28,243 bases of DNA, from the NCBI GenBank assembly GCA_005788935.1, contig SYAK01000246.1:1-28243 (forward strand), given 5' to 3'. This document shows, piece by piece, positions 22,198-28,243 of this stretch (positions within the stretch are counted from its first letter, which is position 1; each line of letters starts with the position of its first letter). A program made the position numbers and the translations under genes. The stretch comes from Pseudomonadota bacterium (GTDB lineage: Bacteria > Myxococcota > UBA9042 > PHBI01). The notes under the pieces were generated by a model, which saw only the letters and a program-made list of their open reading frames with translations, made no database searches and was not told the origin of the DNA.

Positions 22198-22932
22198 TTA
22201 TCGGGAGCCCACCGCGACGATCACGGACGCCACGTCCATGTTCGAGGTTTCGCTGGCCGCCGCAGGCTCGGGCCGGGCCTCGTTGGCGTCGTCCGCCTCC
22301 GCCGCGTCCTCGAGCGCCGCGAGGTCGAGCGGCGGCTCGACGACGCTCTCCCCGCGCAGCGCCGCGCGCGTCCGCATCTCAGCCTGGTGCTGCTCCCAGT
22401 CCGAGGGTGGATCGGCCGTCTGAGACAGGTAGGCGACCTCGAGGATCTCGAGCCGCACCACGCGGGCCTCAGGGCCGCTCCGGAAGCTGACCGTGTCCCC
22501 CTCCCGCCGCCGCAGCAGGGCCTGGCCGAGTGGTGACCGCCAGGAAATCCGCCCGGCCTCGCCGCCCTGAGCGCTGTCCGCCGAGGCGGCCTCGATCTCG
22601 TCCTCGCCGATCACCTCGAAGCGCCGCTCGGCGCCGTCGGGCCAGGCGAGGGTCACGGTCGCCCCGAAAAAGACCGTGTCGCCCCGATCGATCGCCGGAT
22701 CGACCACCTCGCAGGCCCCCATGCGGCGCGCGAGGTGCCTCAGCCGGCGGTCGACCTCCCGCAGCTTCTTCTTTCCGTAAATATACTCGGCATTTTCCGA
22801 CCGATCGCCGAGCGAGGCCGCGTGGGCGACCTCCTCCACGATGCGGGGGCGCACGACGACCCGCAGCCACTGGTATTCGTCGCGGTGGCGCTTGTAGCCG
22901 CGGGGCGTGATGTAGTTGCGGTGCTCGGCCAT
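22198..22932 (-). CDS. greB: GreB-type transcript cleavage factor with long acidic tail
   Basis: Binds the secondary channel of RNA polymerase and stimulates cleavage of backtracked RNA. The N-terminal coiled coil (about residues 10-75) ends in the catalytic tip with Asp43 and Glu46 in LGDRSENAEY; IYGKKKLREVDRRLRHLARRM is GreB-like rather than GreA-like. The C-terminal FKBP-like domain runs to about residue 175: DTVFFGATVTL, FEVIGEDEIE and SPLGQALLRRREGDTVSF. The family is normally near 160 aa; this product is 244 aa, with about 70 extra residues, acidic and Ala-rich (LDLAALEDAAEADDANEARPEP), ending in a hydrophobic stretch VASVIVAVGSR. The start has only a distant GAGG. It is divergent from the lipoprotein gene at 23046. 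Confidence 0.92.
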   Translation of the reverse strand: MAEHRNYITPRGYKRHRDEYQWLRVVVRPRIVEEVAHAASLGDRSENAEYIYGKKKLREVDRRLRHLARRMGACEVVDPAIDRGDTVFFGATVTLAWPDGAERRFEVIGEDEIEAASADSAQGGEAGRISWRSPLGQALLRRREGDTVSFRSGPEARVVRLEILEVAYLSQTADPPSDWEQHQAEMRTRAALRGESVVEPPLDLAALEDAAEADDANEARPEPAAASETSNMDVASVIVAVGSR

Positions 22933-23031
22933 GGGGCGCGTCGACCTCGGACGGATGGGGCGAGGAGCGTCGACGCAGCCGACGCGTCCGTCAAGTCGCG
23001 CGCCATGGTCGCGCGCGGCCGCGGGCCCTGC

Positions 23032-23037
23032 TAGGCT
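23032..23037 (+). promoter_or_regulatory. Candidate -10 element eight bases before the lipoprotein start at 23046
   Basis: TAGGCT in the context CTGCTAGGCT sits eight bases before the ATG, the same distance as in the leaderless-type promoters at 16330 and 20208. No good -35 is seen 17 bases upstream. AGG within it could instead act as a weak, distant ribosome site. Confidence 0.3.
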
Positions 23038-23045
23038 TGGCCCCG

Positions 23046-24368
23046 ATGCACGTCGTTTACCGCCTCTTGTGTGCCCTCCCGCCGCTCCTCGTGGCGAGCT
23101 GCGTGAAGCCGCTCGATCCGGGCGCGCGCTGTCACGACACCCGCTCGACCTTCGCTCACCGCGGGCTTGTCCCGCCGACCGAGCCCGGCGGTGGGAGGCC
23201 TCCCGAGCTGACCGAGCCAGAAACGACCCTCGACGACCACGACCACGGCGACGCCTCCGAGGCCGGGAGCGCAGCCTGGACCCCGGGAGCACCCGCCGTC
23301 GGGCGCGTCGTGGTCGCGGCCGAGGGACAGCGCCTCGTGGTGGCGGATGGCTGGCGCCCGGCCCGGTCCCGTGGGGCAGCGTGGACGATGTCGGACGCGC
23401 CGCCCGAGGCCTTCGTCGACGCGGACGCCTCGCGATGGCTCGGGGAGGTCGCTCGCGGTCGCGTCCCGCCCGATCTCGCGCCTGTCCTGTGGTGGGATGG
23501 TCCCGCCGTCGGCGCGCTGGGTCAGGCCGCGCGCCGCGATGCACGTGCCGCCCTCTCGGCGTTCCGGCGTGGACTCGGCGAGGTGGCGTCGGTCCGATGT
23601 GTCGACGCGGTCTGTGCCGTGCCTGTGCGTGGCGAGGCGGCCTTGCGCGTCGTGGTCTTCGCCGAGGGGCGTCCCGACGCGGTGCTTTTGCGCTGGCTCG
23701 GGGACGGGGCGACGCTTTCGGCCCTGCTCCGCGAGGCGCGGGCGCCGCGCGAGGGGCTGCAGCACCGGGAGCTCGGCGAGATCCTGTCCATCGAAGAAGG
23801 GCTCCGCCTCACGCTGGCCCACCATCGCCTTCGCGCCCTCGCGCCGCTCGCGCCGGAGAACCCCTTCATCACGTATTTTCTTGCGCGGAACGCCGCGGCT
23901 CGCGGTGCCCGCGAGGAGGCGCTCGCCGGCCTGACGACCCTCGCGGGTCTTCCCACGGCCCGGGCGCTTGCGGCCCGGCTTCTTGCCGAGCGCCACGCAG
24001 AGTGGGAGCCCTACAGGTCCGAGGCCCGCTACCTCGCGCTGCTCACGCCGAGCACGCGCACGATCCCAATCGATCTCGCGATCTTCGCAGCCTGGCTCGT
24101 GCGGCATCGCGGGTCCGCCCCGCACCTCGAGGTGGCGGTCCTGCCAGGTGGCCCCCCGTGGTTCGAACTCGAGCACCACCTCGAGGCCGCCGCCCGCCTG
24201 CCCCTCCGCCCGCCCTTGGTGGGCGCGACCCCGGAGCAGCTCGTCTGGGACACGCCGCGCGGCCCTCTCACCCTCACGATCGGGCGGGACGCCGACGGCC
24301 TCCCGGGCCTTCGGGACCTCGAGGCCCCGCCGCCTGTCTCTGGAGCCGAGCGATCGCTCCCGCCCTGA
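23046..24368 (+). CDS. Lipoprotein of unknown function, 440 aa
   Basis: Predicted lipoprotein with lipobox VASC at Cys19, followed by Val-Lys-Pro. An alternative TTG start three codons upstream (23037) is less likely than the ATG. Residues about 20-75 are a Pro/Glu linker with an Asp/His cluster DDHDHGD. The remainder is a mixed fold: beta-rich (RVVVAAEGQRLVVADGW; ALRVVVFAEGRPDAVLLRWL), then a helical Ala/Leu/Arg-rich region (about 235-330) that resembles helical-repeat proteins, then a final beta region. Two cysteines seven residues apart (VRCVDAVCAVP) may pair. No family recognised. The glutaredoxin gene follows after 32 bases. Confidence 0.8.
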   Translation: MHVVYRLLCALPPLLVASCVKPLDPGARCHDTRSTFAHRGLVPPTEPGGGRPPELTEPETTLDDHDHGDASEAGSAAWTPGAPAVGRVVVAAEGQRLVVADGWRPARSRGAAWTMSDAPPEAFVDADASRWLGEVARGRVPPDLAPVLWWDGPAVGALGQAARRDARAALSAFRRGLGEVASVRCVDAVCAVPVRGEAALRVVVFAEGRPDAVLLRWLGDGATLSALLREARAPREGLQHRELGEILSIEEGLRLTLAHHRLRALAPLAPENPFITYFLARNAAARGAREEALAGLTTLAGLPTARALAARLLAERHAEWEPYRSEARYLALLTPSTRTIPIDLAIFAAWLVRHRGSAPHLEVAVLPGGPPWFELEHHLEAAARLPLRPPLVGATPEQLVWDTPRGPLTLTIGRDADGLPGLRDLEAPPPVSGAERSLPP

Positions 24369-24400
24369 CGCCCCCCGTTGCTCCTGAGGAGATTCATCCC

Positions 24401-24676
24401 ATGACGCCTCCCGACCCCTCCGCACGTCCCATCGTGCTCTACACGACCCGCATCTGTCCGTATTGTGTTGCGGCCAAGCGCCTCCTTGGCGGTCTCGGAC
24501 TGCCATTCGATGAGGTCGATCTCACGGCGGACCCCGAGCTGCGACAGCGCCTGAGCGACGCGACGGGCTGGCGGACCGTGCCGATGGTGTTCGTCGAAGG
24601 TCGCCTCGTCGGTGGCTACGACGACCTGCAGACCCTCGTGCGCTCGGGCGGCCTGGCCCACCTCAAGCCCGCCTGA
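24401..24676 (+). CDS. grxC: Glutaredoxin, dithiol CPYC type
   Basis: A small thiol-disulfide oxidoreductase of 91 aa that works with glutathione in the cytoplasm. The active site is CPYC (Cys19, Cys22) after the first strand VLYTTRI. The cis-proline motif TVPMVFV is at residues 59-61, and GGYDDL closes the glutathione-binding surface. This matches the glutaredoxin 3 (GrxC) class in length and motifs; the symbol is by similarity. GAGGAG lies nine bases before the ATG and fixes the start; the long open frame upstream is noise. It is probably co-transcribed with the lipoprotein gene before it, although a shared function is not evident. Confidence 0.95.
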   Translation: MTPPDPSARPIVLYTTRICPYCVAAKRLLGGLGLPFDEVDLTADPELRQRLSDATGWRTVPMVFVEGRLVGGYDDLQTLVRSGGLAHLKPA

Positions 24677-24744
24677 CGAGACCCTTGCGCCCGTCACCGT
24701 CGCCCCGCATGCTGGGCCCCCTTCCAACGACGCGGAGGCCCCGC

Positions 24745-26787
24745 TTGACGCTCAGCCCGAACCACGCCCGGCCCAGCCCCCACCTCGTCGCCGTCTTCGC
24801 GCTGCTGCTCCCGCTGGCCGCCTGCGGCGGTGATGCTGCGGATGCCATGACCGCGCCCGAGGGCGACGCGCCCGGTGTCGATGCCGGTGCCGACCTCCCC
24901 TCTGCCGACGTCGAGGAGGCCGCGGGTGCCGACGATGCCGACCCGGCCGACGAGGTCGACGCGCCAGACGGGCCTGACGCCGCTCCCCCCGCGCCGCTCC
25001 CGCCCCGCATCCCGGGAGCCCGGGCCCCGCTGACCTCGCGCTGTGACCCGGTCGAGCCCTTCCACTGCTTCCTGCCATGGCCGTCGAATCGCCTCCTGAC
25101 CGCCGATCCGTCGACCCGGACCGGTCTTCGCATGGCGCTCGCGAATGACGTGCTGCCCGAGGACGAGCCGCTCGACGCCATGCAGGGGGCCGACGGCTTC
25201 TCGCGCGTCAGCCCGATCGTCATCCCCGCGCCAGGTGACGTGGACCCCGCGGTCGCGGCGGTCGCCATGCGCGTCTTCGCTGCCGAACCCGGGGATGGCT
25301 TCGGCCGCGAGCTCCTCGTGCGGGGGCGCCTCTTCCCGCCCGTCGAACTCGATGGGCCGGCCGCCCTCGTCGGCTACGTCCGCCGCCCGATGGCGCCGGC
25401 CACGGAGCACCTCGTCATCGTCACGCGCCTGCCGAGCGTTCGTGCTGGCGCCCTCGAGCCGAACCGCGTCACGCGGGTCGCGCTCGGCCTCGCGCCTCCC
25501 GAGACCCCCGACGAGCAGGCCCTCTTCGCCTACCACGCCCCCGCTCGCGCCCTGCTCGCGCAGACCGACGTGGTCCTCGCCGACGTCGCGCGCGTCTGGG
25601 ACTTCACCACCCGCAGCGCCGAGGATCCCCGCGGTCCGCTCCTCGCCCTCGCCGCTGCCGCTCGCGGTGCGGTCGTCGACGGCACCGCCTCGGTCGAGGT
25701 TGACGCCCTGACGCCAGCGCCGCCCGAGGCCGCCTTCCTCGCGACCGTGACAGGGCGCATCACGGGCCTCCCCGAGCCAGGGGCGTCCCCGTACGACGTG
25801 CCCTTCCGCGTCGTCCTGCCGCGCGGGACCGGAGACTACCGCATCGTCCTGTTCGGCCATGGGGCGGGCGGTGACGTCAACGACACTTCGTTTGACGCCC
25901 TGATCTCGGGCGCGGGTGCGGCCAAGGTCGGCATCGAGATCGAGGGCTGGACCGCCGATGACATCGGGACGAGCGTCGCCGCGCTCGCGAACCCGGTTGG
26001 CGGCAGCGCCATCATCGCGTCTGGCATGATGCGCGCTCAGGCGGGGATCGCCGCGATCCACGCGGCGCTCGGGGGCCCGCTCGCCGATCGGCTCGCCGCC
26101 GACAGTCTCCTCGGGACCCCGAACCCGGCCTCAGGCCGCCGTCCCCGCCTCGACAGCCCGATCTGGGCGGGAGGCTCGCTCGGAGGCGTCACGGGACTCG
26201 TCTATGCCTCGCTCGAGCCATCGATCGTCGGCGGGGTCCTCAATGTCCCGGGGGCTGGCTTCACGCACTGGCTTGGCCAGTCGATGCTGTATGACCTGCT
26301 CGCCTACGCGCTCGCCCAGCGCTTTCCGACCGTGCCCGAGATCCAGCTCGTCAGCGCGATGGCCCAGAACGTCTGGGACCGGGTGGACGGCGCTGTCTGG
26401 GTCGACCGTCGCGCCGTGGCGCCGATCTTCGCCGTGCAGATCAGCATCGGGGATCCGGTCATGCCGAACATCGGCAGCGAGCTCGTCGCGACGGCCCTCG
26501 ACGCGGTGCACCTCGGAGTACCCGTCAGCCCCATCGCCGACCTCGCCGTGAGCCCCGATGAGGTCCGCGGTCGGAGCGCGGTCACGCAATTCATTGCGCC
26601 AGGCACCGACCCCAACGCGATTCACGGGTTCACAATCCGAAACACGGACGCCGCGCGCGCCGCCCAACAGCAGTTCATCGACCTCGTCGCCAGCCTCTGG
26701 GCGGGGGACCCGGTCATCCGCGTGCCAGCGCTCTGCGAGGCCCTGCCGACTCCTGGCCGTTGCGACTTCTCGGGGTCAAGGCCCTGA
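24745..26787 (+). CDS. Alpha/beta-hydrolase-fold lipoprotein
   Basis: A 680-aa predicted secreted lipoprotein hydrolase. I choose the TTG at 24745 because GGAGG lies six bases before it and a normal signal peptide follows (lipobox LAAC, Cys27); ATG codons further upstream would give an over-long N-terminus. An acidic linker reaches about residue 85. Then comes a conserved-looking domain starting CDPVEPFHCFLPWPSNRLL, seen at the front of a large group of bacterial lipoprotein hydrolases. The hydrolase fold shows FGHGAGGD (His372-Gly, oxyanion hole), the nucleophile elbow GGSLGG (Ser478), Asp570 (ISIGDPVMPN) and His627 (AIHGF) as the likely triad. An esterase or lipase activity is likely, substrate unknown. 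A 12-bp inverted repeat follows the stop. Confidence 0.85.
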   Translation: MTLSPNHARPSPHLVAVFALLLPLAACGGDAADAMTAPEGDAPGVDAGADLPSADVEEAAGADDADPADEVDAPDGPDAAPPAPLPPRIPGARAPLTSRCDPVEPFHCFLPWPSNRLLTADPSTRTGLRMALANDVLPEDEPLDAMQGADGFSRVSPIVIPAPGDVDPAVAAVAMRVFAAEPGDGFGRELLVRGRLFPPVELDGPAALVGYVRRPMAPATEHLVIVTRLPSVRAGALEPNRVTRVALGLAPPETPDEQALFAYHAPARALLAQTDVVLADVARVWDFTTRSAEDPRGPLLALAAAARGAVVDGTASVEVDALTPAPPEAAFLATVTGRITGLPEPGASPYDVPFRVVLPRGTGDYRIVLFGHGAGGDVNDTSFDALISGAGAAKVGIEIEGWTADDIGTSVAALANPVGGSAIIASGMMRAQAGIAAIHAALGGPLADRLAADSLLGTPNPASGRRPRLDSPIWAGGSLGGVTGLVYASLEPSIVGGVLNVPGAGFTHWLGQSMLYDLLAYALAQRFPTVPEIQLVSAMAQNVWDRVDGAVWVDRRAVAPIFAVQISIGDPVMPNIGSELVATALDAVHLGVPVSPIADLAVSPDEVRGRSAVTQFIAPGTDPNAIHGFTIRNTDAARAAQQQFIDLVASLWAGDPVIRVPALCEALPTPGRCDFSGSRP

Positions 26788-26790
26788 CAG

Positions 26791-26857
26791 GCCGCGGCGC
26801 GCTCTTCGGGACTCCGGGATGAGGCGTCGCCCCTCGCACGTTCATGCGCGCCGCGGC
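26791..26857 (+). terminator. Long GC-rich inverted repeat after the hydrolase gene
   Basis: GCCGCGGCGCGC (26791-26802) is the exact reverse complement of GCGCGCCGCGGC (26846-26857), with a 43-base loop. It begins three bases after the hydrolase stop. The tail GATTTGCCC is only weakly T-rich. It could be a terminator or a 3'-end stabilising stem. Confidence 0.4.
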
Positions 26858-26883
26858 TCCGCCTTGATTTGCCCGCTTTCATG

Positions 26884-26912
26884 TTGTCAGGCGGGGGCCG
26901 GGTCGATATAGT
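26884..26912 (+). promoter_or_regulatory. Strong promoter of the PpiC/SurA-like lipoprotein gene
   Basis: TTGTCA (26884-26889; 5 of 6 consensus), a 17-base spacer and TATAGT (26907-26912; 5 of 6). This is the best sigma-70-type promoter in the window. It leaves a leader of about 90 bases before the GTG start. Confidence 0.7.
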
Positions 26913-27010
26913 CCGCCGCCGCGCGGCGTCGGGCGTGGTCCGAGAGACCCCCGTTGCATCGCGAACCAGCTGAAGAAACCTGACCCAATGCGTCTGCTTG
27001 TGGAGGCCCC

Positions 27011-28243
27011 GTGAAGCGTTACCGCCTGCCCATTGCCACCTCGTTCGTCCTCCCCGCCGCGGCCTCGCTCGCGCTCTTTGCGTGCGGCAAGTCGGAAGAG
27101 CCCGCCCCCGTCGAGAAGCCTGCCGTGACCGCCCCCGAGACGCCGAAGGCGCCCGAGGCCCCGAAGGCCGACGAGACGCCGAAGGCGCCCGAGCGCCTGA
27201 CCGGGCCTGTCGCGAAGGTCAACGGTGTCGAGATCCCGGCGACGGCCTTCTACGAGGAGGTCGACAAGATCACGGCCCGCGGCGCCCAGATCCCGGCCGA
27301 CCGGGTGGCCCGCATCGAGCACAACATCCTCAAGCGGATGATCGAGCAGGAGCTCATCAACCAGGCCATCAAGGAAGCCCAGATCGTCGTCCCCGACGCC
27401 GACGTGGCCGCGGGCTTCGAGGAGTACAAGAAGCGCTTCCAGAACGAGGAGCAGTTCGAGAACTACCTCAAGCACGGCCGTGTGACGAAGGAGTCGATCG
27501 AGTCGCGCATCCGCGAGCGCCGCGCCCTCGAGCTGCTGCTCGAGAAGAAGGGTGACCTCGGCGTGACCCCCGAGGAGGCGCAGGCCTTCTACGACAAGAA
27601 CGAGCGCTTCTACACCGACAAGGCCGGGATCAAGGCCTCGCACATCCTCATCAAGCTCGCCGAGAACGCGACGCCCGAGGACGAGGCGAAGGCCATGGAG
27701 AAGGTCAAGCAGGCGCAGGCGCGCCTCAAGAAGGGCGAGGCCTTCGAGAAGGTCGCGACCGAGCTCGGTGAGGGGCCTGCGGCGTCGAAGGGCGGCGACC
27801 TCGGCTTTTTCAGCGAGGGCCGCATGGTCAAGGAGTTCGAGGACGTCGCCTTCAAGATGAAGGTCGGTTCCGTCAGCGACCCCGTGAAGACCCGCTTCGG
27901 CTTTCACATCATCAAGGTCACCGACAAGCGCGAGGACCGCAAGAAGCCGTTCGAAGAGGTCAAGGACCAGATCGTCAAGAGCCTCCAGAACAAGAAGTTC
28001 TTCACCGAGCGTCGCAAGCTCGTGGCCGAGCTCGAGAAGACGGCCAAGGTCGAGAAGTTCCTGCCCGAGCCCCCGCCGATGGCGCCCGCCGCCGAGGGGC
28101 ATCTCGGTGGCGGACACGGACCTGGCGACGGTCATGACCACGCCATGCCTCCGGGGGCGCCTGCGGCCCCGGCGGGTGTCGTGGCACCTGGTGCAGTCGC
28201 GCCTGCCGCTCCTGCGGCGCCCGCCGCTCCTGCGGCGCCCGCC
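27011..28243 (+). CDS. Parvulin-type peptidyl-prolyl isomerase lipoprotein (PpiC/SurA/PrsA-like), 3' end cut
   Basis: A periplasmic or outer-membrane-tethered folding catalyst. The start is GTG 27011, with GGAGG four bases before it. Lipobox LFAC, Cys25. A Lys/Pro/Glu linker (about 26-65) is followed by a SurA-N-like helical domain (about 68-170: VAKVNGVEI, LKRMIEQELINQAI). The PpiC domain spans about 205-310: ASHILIKL, LGEGPAASKGGDLGFF and the FGFHIIKVTD signature. A charged helix follows (KSLQNKKFFTERRKLVAELEK), then a Gly/His-rich stretch GHLGGGHGPGDGHDH and an Ala/Pro tail that runs off the window. 411 codons are visible and none is a stop. It has its own strong promoter. Confidence 0.92.
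   Translation, partial: MKRYRLPIATSFVLPAAASLALFACGKSEEPAPVEKPAVTAPETPKAPEAPKADETPKAPERLTGPVAKVNGVEIPATAFYEEVDKITARGAQIPADRVARIEHNILKRMIEQELINQAIKEAQIVVPDADVAAGFEEYKKRFQNEEQFENYLKHGRVTKESIESRIRERRALELLLEKKGDLGVTPEEAQAFYDKNERFYTDKAGIKASHILIKLAENATPEDEAKAMEKVKQAQARLKKGEAFEKVATELGEGPAASKGGDLGFFSEGRMVKEFEDVAFKMKVGSVSDPVKTRFGFHIIKVTDKREDRKKPFEEVKDQIVKSLQNKKFFTERRKLVAELEKTAKVEKFLPEPPPMAPAAEGHLGGGHGPGDGHDHAMPPGAPAAPAGVVAPGAVAPAAPAAPAAPAAPA
28205..28243 (+). repeat. 18-bp tandem repeat encoding Ala/Pro at the window end
   Basis: GCCGCTCCTGCGGCGCCC occurs at 28205-28222 and identically at 28223-28240, and a third copy seems to begin at 28241. In frame it encodes an Ala-Ala-Pro repeat at the C-terminus of the PpiC-like lipoprotein. 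Copy number beyond the window is unknown; exact repeats of this kind can change length. Confidence 0.8.

Noticed and set aside
24685..24744. Upstream ATG starts for the alpha/beta-hydrolase lipoprotein
   Set aside because: They add Arg/Pro-rich residues before the signal peptide and lack a ribosome site, whereas TTG 24745 has GGAGG at ideal spacing.
28176..28196. A TGGCAC-type sigma-54 promoter near the window end
   Set aside because: It lies within the coding sequence of the PpiC-like gene, lacks the GC doublet at correct spacing, and no gene start follows within the window.

Overview
The window is a very GC-rich bacterial chromosome segment with 25 protein genes packed on both strands. It has no tRNA, rRNA, CRISPR array or insertion sequence that I can see, and no gene-free stretch longer than 300 bases. 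The setting points to a Myxococcota-type (former deltaproteobacterial) organism: strong third-position G/C bias, many lipoproteins whose mature N-termini are Asp/Ala/Pro-rich linkers, an FG-GAP/ASPIC repeat lipoprotein, and a Lol lipoprotein-sorting system. This assignment is inferred from style, not from a marker gene. Both ends cut through genes.

Layout. 1-928 (-) is the N-terminal part of a LolC/LolE-type ABC permease. 1099-2829 (+) is an Ig-like-domain lipoprotein ending at a clear intrinsic terminator. 2902-3871 (-) holds two small genes of unknown function. 4170-6379 (+) is a translationally coupled lolA-rimO pair. 6387-7076 (-) is a membrane-anchored orphan receiver-domain protein. 7283-9319 (+) holds an M50 site-2 protease and an NAD-dependent sugar epimerase. 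9336-16330 (-) is a 7 kb run of six genes: two small lipoproteins, a methyltransferase, a multi-pass membrane protein, an FG-GAP/ASPIC lipoprotein and a metzincin-like lipoprotein. 16409-18368 (+) holds a C45-type Ntn hydrolase and an endonuclease/exonuclease/phosphatase-fold protein. 18383-19988 (-) is methionine aminopeptidase plus a DUF1444-like protein. 20208-22184 (+) is an M23 (LytM) lipoprotein. 22198-22932 (-) is a GreB-type factor with a long acidic tail. 23046-28243 (+) holds a lipoprotein, a glutaredoxin, an alpha/beta-hydrolase lipoprotein and a parvulin-type (PpiC/SurA-like) lipoprotein that runs off the window.

How the genes fit together. Much of the segment concerns the cell envelope. 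Nine of the 25 genes have a convincing lipobox, and none has Asp immediately after the lipidated Cys. The Lol permease and LolA that would move such proteins to the outer membrane are in the same segment, along with a periplasmic-type folding catalyst, a LytM-family protein and a membrane protease. RimO, MetAP, GreB and glutaredoxin are ordinary housekeeping genes mixed in.

The most notable signals are regulatory. Three genes (10922, 16330 and 20208) have a -35, a 17-base spacer and a -10 whose end lies only 7-8 bases from the start codon, with no Shine-Dalgarno sequence, which predicts leaderless mRNAs. Two more genes (16409, 23046) show the -10 part of this arrangement. Several convergent gene pairs are separated by only 7-16 bases and carry short inverted repeats over their stop codons. 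I found no clearly new multi-gene system. The best candidates for new protein biology are the metzincin-like lipoprotein with an unusual zinc motif, the truncated-looking membrane receiver protein and the membrane protein/methyltransferase pair.
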